From Pomacea canaliculata (taxonomy: Eukaryota; Mollusca; Gastropoda; Architaenioglossa; Ampullariidae): a stretch of DNA of 64,000 nt. Numbering within the stretch: the first letter of the stretch is position 1; every line of letters begins with the position of its first letter. The stretch lies in contig NC_037592.1 of the NCBI RefSeq assembly GCF_003073045.1, forward strand, positions 8,410,047 to 8,474,046. The letters run 5' to 3'. The notes under the pieces are model-generated. The model saw only the letters and a list, made by a program, of their open reading frames with translations, was not told where the DNA came from and made no database searches. Positions 25,301 to 35,951 of the stretch are shown piece after piece. A program made the position numbers and the translations under genes.

Positions 25301-28300
25301 CCCTCCATGGGACAGTGAAAGGTCAACTTCCCCCCTTCTTTATTGTGTTTGGTCAGGTGTACATAAAGGCTGCTCTTGGCAGTGAAGCTTGTGACACATC
25401 CTGAAGCATGCCAGTGACAACATGAACATCCATTTAACACCATAAGACCTCTTTTTATTTTAGTTATATCATTTTCAAGGAGGAGTGAATAATGACTAAA
25501 AAATGCAAAATATATTAATACATAATTAAAATTAGCAACCGTGAACTGTAGCTCTTTACCTTCAACAGGACATGTAAAAGGTCTGGAACCACTGTGGGTG
25601 ATAAGATGGCCTTTCAAGTGCTCTGAGCGCATAAAGGCCTTGCCACAAACGTGGCACTCCCATTTCCGCAAACCTAGATGCTTCGCAGAGTGGCGCTTCA
25701 GCTTGCTAGCGGAAGGAAAAGCCCATGAACAACCCTGTTTAGACATATAAAAAAAAACCCACATTGTTTTTAGGTGGTGGCAGTCAAAACTTTGTTTCCA
25801 GTAGGTATATCACTTTAAAATGTGAGCTATCGTGAAGTGTAGGGGTAAAAATAAAAAATAAGGTTCTACCTTTGATAGAAACAGAGATACAATAAAGAAG
25901 CAAAGTTGTGTTTTTGTCATATTTTGAAAATTCTTCCCGAACTTCATTTATTTCAAATTTTCTCTCGAAAGCCCTTTTACTCACAACTGATTTAAGTCAT
26001 TTTACTATTATGCTTTTCCCTAAAGCATATCAAAAATGCAAGTTGTGCTCAAAGTTCCAGATATGCCCCTGCTGTCCTTCTTTGACTGCCCACTTCATGT
26101 GGTTTCTTCTAAATCATACACCATACTGACCACTCTCTACAGTGACAGTTTCCCAATGACAAGCACATCTTAGCAAAAGCCTTTGTCCCCTCAAATTCAG
26201 TGTTTTCTTACCATCTGTAAGTATAAAACTGCCCAATGTCTTACCTCAACTGTGCATACATATGGCTTTTCTCCAGTGTGCTGTCGCATATGCTGCTTGA
26301 GGCGACATTTACGGTCAAAACGTTTGCCACACCCTTCAAAATTGCAACGTAGCTCTTCTTGCTGGTCTGTGTGGTGTATTCGTGCATGGGAACCCATACT
26401 GTGTGGTGAGTAGAACACTGTTTTGCAGCTTGGATATGGGCATCTGAACATGAGGCCAGAAAATAAAAATAAAACTTGAAATAAAAGGTGCATTTTTATT
26501 CTTGTTATTTTCCAGTTTCTAAAGATATTGTAGTCTTAGTTGTTACAGTGACAATTTTTATATCTTTCAAAATCAAAAGCAACAAAGGTTTTCTTTCTCT
26601 ACATACAACCACTACTTTTATGAAGTTATGGATTCTACTTCTATGTATAGTGATATTTGTAAAATGGTAGGGTCTTACTAAATTTGGTAAGATTTTGGGA
26701 ACTACTATTTTACATGCTGAACTGAGGTGGTTCTCTAGCCCAGTAGTTCTCAAAGTGTGGTCCACAGACCATTTCTGGGCTGCATGCGTAAGTCAGGTGG
26801 TCTGCGGCTGACAGTCATCATATGTCAGCAAAGTGATGTTTATATTGCCAGGTATGTTAATCAGTCCAGTATTGATTTTACATGAGTTTTAATTTTATCA
26901 ATGTCCAACTGCTCGTTCGCACAAAACACTCGCTTACCAACTAAGTCTTTACATCAAAGCGTGACCATTGTGTCATTTAAATAGGTAAATGTTGTCCTAT
27001 GACCATTTTAGGGAGTGAGAGGTTAGAGACCTCACTTTTTCTCAGGGCCAGCTTTATGTGAGGGCGATGCCCATCTCGTCCCCCTCATTGCCTTACTTTC
27101 CCCAACCCTCTTTGGAGTCAGGTATCCATTGCTGCAAGCTGGGTCGACTGAGCTGCACTACACAGGTATCAAACTGGTGCACCTCTCATTTCGGATGACA
27201 GTGGTCAAACCACTCAGCTATTTAAACCAGATTACTTATAAATATTTTTGTATCTCAACTCTCTTATCAGGAACATAAAAAGAATAAAATTCTTCTCAAA
27301 AAAACAAAATCTAACTTAGCAAAACAAATAAAATAAGATTCTATAAAAACTTTCAAATTACACTTTAAGATAAACTCACTTATATTTTTTCTCCTCCCCG
27401 TTATGTGCACGTAGATGAACATCTAGCTGCCGTTTAGTAGGAAACTTCAGATCACACCCTTCTACTGGACATGCTTCTGTGCATGGGCGTTCATGAAGTT
27501 TTCGGTGTGAATTCAAGTTGTAGAGTGTGGTGAATTCTCTGTTGCATCCTTCATAGTCACACTAGAAAATGTATGGGATACATGATAGGTAACAAATATT
27601 TGCTGAAAAAAGATACCTTAGCAACAAGATAAGCTTGTGTTTAGTAACATGCTCAAGTCACGGTACACAAAATAAGATGTAAAAGATGCAGAAATGCAAA
27701 AAATAAATAAGAACGTAATGTACAAAATCATATACCAAACCATAATCATGATTTAGTCACAAATTAACTCTCTGGGTCAGACTATTAACTTTATTAACCA
27801 GCAACTAATTAGTCTGGGCCAACAATCTATGTCCATTATTTTCAATAATTTTTACTACAAAACTATAAAGGCCAAAAGGGACAAAATCAAGTCATTTAGC
27901 CAGGTGAATCATATTTGAAAAGCATTACATTCCTTAGCGTTATATTCCTTAGCATAAGAACATGCAGACTTTAATTACTATTTTTGATTTATCTTCCTGT
28001 CAAGTTCGGTTTGTTTTTTATGCGTTCTGAAAAATACTTCGGATTTGTGTGTACCCAGGGATCAGAATCAATAGTCAAGACCAAGACTCAAAGAACTAAC
28101 AAAGTTAACGAATTTTCATGAGCACTTACAGAAAATCCTTTTTTTCCTTCATGAGACTCTTCATGTCTTTTGAGTTTGTATGAAGTAGTAAAAGCCCAGT
28201 CACATCCACGTTTGGAACACTGAAAACATAAATTTACCATAAAAAGGGGGAATAAAGGATAAGCTTAAATGTTCCATCATTTGCGTGTGTGTTACAAATT

Positions 28301-31300
28301 ATACAGCAATGTTTATAATCTCCTTTTATTTACAGTCTAATATAAAACTAGTATAAGAAACTGTTTACTTAATCTGAATGCTAACCACTTAGCATAATGA
28401 ATGAAACATGAGTTTAAAATATTTAATATTTATCAGTGAAGCTACTGTGCCACCCACATGGCTTCTATTAGCACGAATAAAATAATTTGTAGCTTCTAAA
28501 TTTGCTTGAATATGGCTATTCTCTCTCCCCGTATGCTGTACATGTGCATGTGTGTGTGTTGCATTTAAACAATTTATTAAGAGAACATGAAAACGTAAAC
28601 TTATTTTATCTCCTACCTTAAATGGTCGTTCTCCAGTGTGTTGCATAGCATGTACTTTTAGCTTGGACAACTTGGTGAACACTTTGTTACAACCAGGTTC
28701 TGAGCATGCCCAGTTTTCACCAGTTTTTTGTCTCTGAATGTCAAAACCCACACACAAAAAAGTCAGAAAATATTACTATATATATCTCAATTTTACATGA
28801 TGAATAGCAGTTGCACCAAGTACTTTAATCATCATGATAAATCAGGAAACATTGCAACTGCTGAAAATTTTTACTACATAAATCTGTTTATGAGTGAACA
28901 TAAGTGGTATGAATATATATTACATTGTGGTATGCAGCTCAGAATGTTGCTTTTCCTCCAAACTTCCCCTCACAATGCCACATGCAAAAGAGGGGAGAGG
29001 AGACAGCTCACAGGCATGCTGTTTTCAGGACCCCTGCACTTTCATCATGACTGCCAATGTTTATGTGTGCTTGTTGTATGAATACACTTTTCACTTGGAA
29101 GACTTTGGAATTCTTTTGTCATAAATACATTATGAGCATGCCTAATAGTGCTGCCTAAATAATAAATTAGAGTCAGTTTGTTTTCCTTCAGGAAAGAGTA
29201 CAAAATAGGACAGCATTCAGGAACAATCTGCAAGAGTGTTTTTAGTAAGCAGTTCATTTTAAACCTGAAATTTTGTAAAGATACAGATATTCTAAATCTT
29301 TCATTCAAATCGAACGCCATTTGGCTAGATTTTCTTTTAAGATCAGGATCCTTTTTCACTTAGCAAATATACTGTTGCTTATACCTTTATGTATAATGCA
29401 AAAGATGACAAACACTAATATAGTACACTTTTAATACAATAAATAAGCAAACCTTACAATTACTGATTACAACCTCAAATCCCAGTCCTTCAAAATGCAT
29501 TAAGACCAATCAAAAAAGTTTGCTGAAATAATATTGCAGCTCAGAATATTGCCTTTCCTCCAAACCTTCCCTCACAATGCCACATGCAAAAGAGGGGAGA
29601 GGAGACAGCTCACATGCAAGCTGTTTTCAGGACCCCTGCACTTTCATCATGACTGCCAGTAAATCACACAAATTTCACTACTGAAGTCAACATCCTCTCT
29701 CCTGACTTAAAATAACTGTTTTATATCATTTGAATTTCTTTCATATAATTAAACTCTGTCTCTCTCTCTGTTATTCTCATTCTCACATCAGCAGCAAGGA
29801 TTAATTCTAACCTGATTTGTAAAATTGTCTCCAGAAGTCACAGTTCCCTGCAACACTGTTCCTGACAAGCCACTGTCCACAATGGGAAGGAGTAAATACC
29901 CTATTTTTTATGAGAAGAAAACATGAAAATATAAAAGCATATTTTTATCTATAGACAAATAATATTTCCCAATCCCTGATCATGGATTCATGCAGTCCCT
30001 TACTGCTACCAAAAATAATAATAATCATCATACTCTGCAGCAGAGCTGGCACTAGGAGGAGTGGTGAAAGCACGGGCGACCACCTCCTATACCTGATGAA
30101 GGTCCGTGCAAACAAGTGCACCATAAGGATGAGACAGTCCATAATTTTTTATTGCCCTGCGTATGTTATGCTGGCTTCCAAAGGTCCCACAATTCTATTT
30201 GCCCAAGGCCCTGCATACCCCTAGCGCCGGCTTCGTAGCTAAGACAATGAACATGGAATATTCCGGTACAGAATATGTCAAAAGCTCAGCTTGATGAACA
30301 GCTAATCACTCTTGACACAACTTGTAGTTTTATTTTTTTTTCTAATGGGTCTTTCGACAGACTGACTCTTAATAATTATATTTTTAAAAACTTTCAAACT
30401 CTTTACATCTGTTTTAAACATGAGCACCAAATACATTTTTACGATAATTTGTTTAACATGTGAATCCTGCTTAAATTCAAGCTTATACGTCGAAAGAGTG
30501 GAGAAATCCACCTTTCAGTAAAATGAAGACAGTTTTTACACCTCGAGTCTTTACCTAACAACACTGACCCTAAATGTTAAATTTTAATTGTTTATTTTTT
30601 TTTTTTTGCACTATATGCACAAATACACCTAGCAGGATTTTTAATATACTACTGTCAGTTTTGTTCCAAACAAGTTTACCATTTTAATTTTTTTGTGACT
30701 TAACTTCTACTGCTACAAAGCCATAAGCACAATCACAATTCTTAATCAATTTTTGGATCCAAGCTGAAAATTTTACGAAGTGATAATTTCTTAAGTACAA
30801 GAACAGTTATATAGGCAGTCCTCGGGTTACAATGTTTTGTGGTTACGACACATTTCCCATTTACTGTTTAAAGCCTTGTTTCGACAAAATGCACACATAC
30901 ACACCTGACTGTGGTACTGTTGTCAATGTTTGAACAGAGGACAGGCTGTCCACTGGCTGGGCTAGAGGCATGATGGCACTAGTTGCCTGGTTGAGATCAG
31001 CGGTGTTGATCATGTACAGTTGCTGGCCTTGTGATGTATTCACTAAAATTTGTGTTGAATTGGCCTCCTTGTCTGTAGATACAGAGATGGTTGCAAGTGT
31101 CACATTACCTGGGTCATTGATACCCACTCTTGATGGGTCCGTGTCCACTGGTGCCGGATTTGATGTGACTGATGTAGTCACTCCATCTGCTGCTGATAGG
31201 AAAACATTTTGCTGCAAACTCTCTATAGCTGCATTTGGCCCATTGTCGCCATCTGACATTCCAAGTTCACTCACAGAAGGTGTGCTTAATGATCTATTGA

Positions 31301-32153
31301 TGCCTAAGAAATTAGGAAGAATTCCACCACTATCTGATACACATGTTGATATTGTCCCTGCAGAACCTAATATACTTTGAGAAGAGGAAGGATTTATAGA
31401 TGCATAGCTGGAATCAAGAATGTTCTGTATTTGTGAATGTGACTGGGTTAGTGTTCCTATGTCACTGGGATCATCGAAATTCTGCTCAGTTTTGACGGAA
31501 CTTGGCTGAAAACCTACACTGTGACTATGAAGCGAGGATGGTAGATCTCCAAACACGCTTGTCCCACCTGTACCAAAGCTGCCAATGACCAAGCCACTTG
31601 TACCCGTTTGAGCATCTATCGATTGACTCAATACTTGTTCGGTCTTTAAGTTAAGATCGTCCGGTAGACTGCACAGTGGCATGATGTCCGAACACTTAGC
31701 ATCGTTAGAAGAAGAAATGCTGTGAGCCTCGAGGTTTCCACCATCAGAGCACAGCATACCATTGTCTTCAGATATTCCACCACTGAGAAACTGACTGTTT
31801 GATTCTGGATCCAGTCCCAGAATATCGCCAACGTTTTCCTCGCCAACAATATCGAATTCTATTCCCAGGTTTTTGCAGCGGGATTTCATCCATTCTGCAC
31901 TGACGTCCACAACAGTTTGATCGTAGCTGTAACTGTCCAAGTCTTCGCCGTCGCCGGCAAGGAGCCCGCGTATGCTGACTGTAGAATCGCCATCTTGCAC
32001 GAGTTGAAGAGAATGCACGTCCGTGATATCTCTGACATCCGAAGTAAGCGTATCCTTAGTCAAATACAAAATTCCTTCGTCAAAGCTAGTTTCATGTGCA
32101 TTTTCATGGGCGCCGCCATCTTTGCCCCTATTCTGAGCCCCTTCGAGCGACAT
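22342..32153 (-). CDS. ZXDC: ZXD-family zinc-finger transcription regulator (ZXDC-like), 13 exons, 996 aa
   Basis: Exons in transcript order: 32153-30905, 29900-29812, 28733-28617, 28219-28130, 27561-27380, 26443-26245, 25734-25560, 25400-25227, 25014-24916, 24600-24430, 23317-23153, 22866-22742, 22497-22342. Phases agree and give 997 codons with the stop. Residues 1-446 are acidic, Ser- and Gly-rich and lack a known fold. Ten C2H2 fingers fill about 456-755, nine with Cys-x4-Cys spacing and one (WECHVCGKAF) with Cys-x2-Cys. Stretches such as WAFTTSYKLKRH, CPVEGC and AKSSLYVH are characteristic of ZXDA/B/C. The tail is acidic, has a basic patch (LARRRWHQKR), and ends in INLQDLV. In vertebrates ZXDC is a nuclear co-activator that works with CIITA on MHC class II genes; an invertebrate copy must have other targets. 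The start chosen is the first ATG (MSLEGAQ). An in-frame TTG lies four codons upstream. Confidence 0.92.
26741..26800 (+). mobile_element. hAT-like terminus, single end
   Basis: CAGTAGTTCTCAAAGTGTGG followed by TCCACAGACC resembles the terminal inverted repeat of Charlie-type hAT transposons. It lies in intron 6 of the ZXD-like gene. I could not find the matching far end, so the extent is unknown and the element may be truncated. The following 400 nt have no coding potential. Confidence 0.4.
27036..27074 (+). repeat. Dispersed repeat fragment, copy A
   Basis: This 39-nt stretch matches 40447-40485 at 33 of 39 positions, with no gaps, including GCGATGCCCAT. It lies in an intron of the ZXD-like gene. 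The match stops at both edges, so it is probably a shared piece of an old interspersed repeat. Confidence 0.4.
28934..29056. repeat. Local 123-nt duplication, copy A
   Basis: This copy is paired with 29536-29658. Both are exactly 123 nt, in the same orientation, and differ at six positions without gaps. Both lie in intron 2 of the ZXD-like gene about 600 nt apart. They start at GCAGCTCAGAAT and end at CATGACTGCCA. No open frame or transposon hallmark is visible. Confidence 0.9.
29536..29658. repeat. Local 123-nt duplication, copy B
   Basis: Partner of 28934-29056, about 95% identical and of equal length. The core CACATGCAAAAGAGGGGAGA is unchanged between the copies. Confidence 0.9.
30813..30885. 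mobile_element. Possible pogo/Tigger-like MITE end
   Basis: GGCAGTCCTCGGGTTAC followed by a GTTTTGTGGTTACGAC segment resembles the end of pogo-like miniature elements common in animal genomes. Only one end is visible, 20 nt downstream of the donor of the first ZXD-like exon. The class is uncertain. Confidence 0.3.
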
Positions 32154-32220
32154 TTCGGACCCCAAAAGTCTGCCTAAACGGGGTTCGATATCACAGTACA
32201 GAGAGTCGGTGCGAGTGTAT

Positions 32221-32238
32221 CACGTGACTATGACGTCT
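32221..32238 (-). promoter_or_regulatory. E-box and CRE-like pair upstream of the ZXD-like gene
   Basis: CACGTG (32221-32226) and TGACGTCT (32231-32238) lie about 70-85 nt upstream of the ATG on the minus strand. The palindromic E-box is the USF/MYC type and the second resembles a CREB/ATF site. The spacing to the gene suits a core promoter, but binding is inferred only from motif shape. Confidence 0.35.
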
Positions 32239-34565
32239 ACTCAATCTCCGGTGGTAAGGTACATTCGAAAGACGATATGTCTCAAAGACAATATCGGATA
32301 CAGTTCTTATTTGAATAGTGCATTTACAAATGCTGTCGAACAAATGTAATTATTTAACACAATTGTGAACAGGTATTATCAACGATATAGACATATTTGG
32401 TTATAACATAAAGCAAGGGACATTCCAGTAAGGTTGTTTCCCTTAGACCGCAGAGTCAAATTGTTTCCCCTGACTCAAGGTGTATGCACGCGCGAACTGG
32501 AAATAAATGCGGTATACTTTTCGCATGTTCTTTCTCATGGTAATATAAAAGGACGAAGGGTTCTAAAATATAATCAGATTAATTTTCAACAAATATTGGC
32601 TGTAATTATTTTCAGACTTGAGGTAATGACGGTACGCTACACAATATCACGTCAAGTACGACTTGTTTCATTTATTTATATTTTGTTCTTAATGATTAAT
32701 TATTTTCTAGCCTGAGAATGGACCTCATAATTACATTGATAAAGGGTAAACCTTTTGTTTTATGATTAGTCCACAGTAATATCAAACTTGATATGCTTGA
32801 TATGACTAACCACTTCTGATGAAAAAAAAAAAAACCCACACAAAACGTTAAAGCTCGTTTTATAAATGAGATTTTAGCTTAGAGGTATTGCTAGTGTTAT
32901 ACTGTGTATGCCATCATTAGATTTTTAAATCTATCACGAGACATTCTCCAAAGAAGGAAGATCGATCGATATATATTGTAGCACGCGGCCGGGTGGATAT
33001 GCACTTTCTTTCCCATGGTAAATAACTGATCATGCAACAGTGTCTGTTATATTAACTGAAAGACGAAGCCACTCATCAAACACTACAAACTTACTCTCAA
33101 GAAAGTCAATCATAACACATGGAGGACACTTTTGTACAAAATTTAATTGACAGCGATAGAAAAATATATAAGAATTTTGTTCATTTAAAATAATGCTTTA
33201 CCATAATATCATAATATAACTCTAGGTCCTGGGAATTAGCAAAATTCAAAAAGTTGTAAAAAAATGCCAGTGGAGATCGGAAACTGTGGAGCGGCATAGA
33301 AAATGACTAACAGATACGAGGGATGAGGAAGCTATCAACAATGAGGAAAAACAAGACCTCGATTCTAATGAGATACAGGCCAGGAGGTCAGATCTGAAAA
33401 AAGTTTACGCGGTATTTTATAACAGCCATGTGTGCTCACTGCGGAATGTGAAAGTCCCAAAATTAGTTCGCTCATAACTGTTAAGTACACATGAATGCAA
33501 AGGATGGGGGACAATGCAGGGACGTCAGTGGATGGGCGGGGTTAACAGCTGACAAGCGAGAGTACAGGGAGGTCGGGTGATAGCCACAGAGGAAGGGGGA
33601 TAAAGAATGTGACAAAAGTGTATCAGAACGAAGTTGAGAGTAGAGAAAAGATAACCATTTCATGGCTGTGTGTTGAGATGTCGTGTTTTTTATTTTATTT
33701 ATTTCTGCCTGTGTCGCAGGGTTATCACGATTTTCCACAATCGCAAGATAAAGCAAAAGGCAGCAGCTCGGGGACTTTGCAGTTCTGTGACGTGGCTGCT
33801 TTAAACACTTCTTGAGGCGAGCGTCTTTCACGTCGATTTCGATGTACTTCAATATACATTATACAGCATTCTATTCACCGTTACTTTTCTTTTATCACGC
33901 ATGACAGCAAGTGAAAAACTACTCACAATCGTGGGCACACACGCAGTCTCCCACTGTAACAATTTTACACACCACCCTGGGTATTCATCAAGCTAATCGG
34001 GTTTGTGTGGCAGGATACGCCTCTCGAGATTATAGCCTGCTTGACAACCGAGCAGGAAGTTATATACCCAGGCCGCATGATACACCACCTGCTGTCCTTT
34101 AAAGAAATGACAGTTGAGTGGAAATGTGGAGGTGGACAATCAAACCCAATCTGGTATATACAGTCTATCCCTCCCACCTCCCAATCCTATCTCTCTCTCC
34201 CTTCACGGATATTCGTTGAGAATATTTGTGACGTCCGTGTTCAGATCTTGTTTTGGCACACATTAATGTGACAACTGCATGGCCACACCGCTGACCACCA
34301 AGATTTCAGTAGCGCATATATAATTCATAATTTAAAATTTTGCAATAGTTCGAGAATCCTTAATCTGGGGTGGTCTTGGGTTCAGATATCATCTTAGGAC
34401 ATTCTCTGAATGTCGAGAGGGAGATTTGCTCCCATCACTTCGGTTTCCTTGCCCTTCCTCCACACTTCCCCTCCACCCACCCTACCCAATGAGAATATTA
34501 CCTAAAAGTGGAAACAGTTCGCTATCAGCCCAACCAGCCGACCAGCGAAGCATAATATAAGGAGT

Positions 34566-34609
34566 GGGCGTGTAATCACAGGGCGTGTAATCACAGCTAG
34601 GGCGTGTAA
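34566..34609. repeat. 15-nt tandem repeat
   Basis: GGGCGTGTAATCACA occurs twice exactly (34566-34580 and 34581-34595). After four bases, a third partial unit GGGCGTGTAA follows (34600-34609). Confidence 0.9.
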
Positions 34610-35195
34610 ACGGGATGAGTTTCTGAATTGAGGCGATGGCGACACCGATGGTAGCTATTTTCACATGCTGTGAAGTACAGATTAGCATAGTAAAATCTTA
34701 TACGGGGTTTGTAAGTTACTGCTGCTTCACAGACAAACATAGACAACGGGTACTAAATCTGCAGATTGATGGAGGGAAGAGGAGAGGGAGTCAGTATTAT
34801 GACCGGGTATACAATGGTAGAAAACTGGATATTTTAGCGATATACGTGTCCGATTACAAGATTATACAGCTGAACACATGGTGGCCTTCGTTATTGCTGA
34901 AGTCACGTTTGTATGAGATCAGCCTACCTGACCACCGGGTGGGTCCACCTAGGCTGTGGATTTACATTCACTGCCACTAAACATGGAATGGACTTGAAGC
35001 ATAAATATGTACATGTACATGTAAATATGTCATGCATAAAAAAACTGATCGTGCAGTGAGAACACGGTGGTCTGCGTGTACATGCTGGCAAACCAAAGAG
35101 CCAGTGTTTCGCCATTATATCAGGACGCCAACAATACACTGATATTAGCTTTAAATGGTGGGCTAATAATCATTAAAGCTATGTTAACCGTTAAT

Positions 35196-35275
35196 TACAT
35201 AGGGGTGGACTCGCACCTATCCCCTTTGTAACAGTACATTACACAAGTGAGCTACTGAGACTCATGAGTGTCAGC
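35196..35275 (-). repeat. tRNA-derived SINE-like head
   Basis: On the minus strand an A-box-like TAGCTCACTTGT is followed about 30 nt later by a B-box-like GGTGCGAGTCC and CACCCC. This is the layout of a tRNA-type internal promoter. The stems do not fold into a proper cloverleaf, so a SINE relic is more likely than a tRNA gene. Confidence 0.35.
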
Positions 35276-35951
35276 AGCTTAAACAGGAAATCGTTCAAGT
35301 GTGCCAGAGCGGAAAAAAAATTGACCCAGAGACCAGTTTTCTGGATGCCAGGATCACGGACATGATTGTCAAGGACACTATAGACGGACATGCTATGATT
35401 GTCAGCAACACTATGGAGTGATGTCAGACAGTATCAGCAGTAAAATCTAAGTGTTTGTAAGTAGTGATGTCAAGATTTACTAGGCAGCTCCGCGCTAGTT
35501 CTGACACCACCATTGTATTTCTAAAGAGCCTCGCCAGGCTTCGTCTGTGGCGGCCTTCATTTTGGGAAGCTCGAGCTTTGACTTGTGGGGATTTTTTTTT
35601 TTTTTAAAGAACGATGGTGTTATTAGTAAAAATGAGACTGTGAGATGGAAACCAGAAGGGTGTCTGCTATTATCAGTGGCTGATGAAATTTACAGCATCA
35701 GCGCGCAAGTGTTTCAGGGGTCTGGACAGACATCTCTATTATAAGAGAGCAGAGGAGTAACATGGACCTTACAACTGTGACGAATGGACCTCCGGTGAAA
35801 GGTCGATGGGGAATAACATAGCTAACGCAGTATGGGTCTCTGTGTGTTATTGGCTGGCCAAGAGGAGGGAGGCGGAGTGGGTAAGTGTTGGTGGTGATAT
35901 TAGATTATACGAAGCATGAAAAAGTGCGCATAGCCAATAACCTTCCCCAGA

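Larger units (their letters stand above)
32154..35951. other. Spacer upstream of the ZXD-like gene and downstream of the SLC46-like gene
   Basis: The first 200 nt should contain the ZXD-like promoter. Beyond that I see no coding exons. Visible items are a 15-nt tandem repeat at 34566-34609 and a tRNA-like stretch at 35196-35275. The frame at 34636-34980 (+, 114 codons) has no recognisable motif and looks fortuitous. Confidence 0.6.

Noticed and set aside
30970-31380. Plus-strand frame of 136 codons
   Set aside because: Antisense shadow of the first ZXD-like exon; no family resemblance.
34362-34460. GGTTCAGATATC as the B box of a tRNA gene or SINE
   Set aside because: No A box at the right distance and no stems.
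34636-34980. Plus-strand frame of 114 codons
   Set aside because: No motif, no partner exons with matching phase, and no repeat-family resemblance; likely chance.
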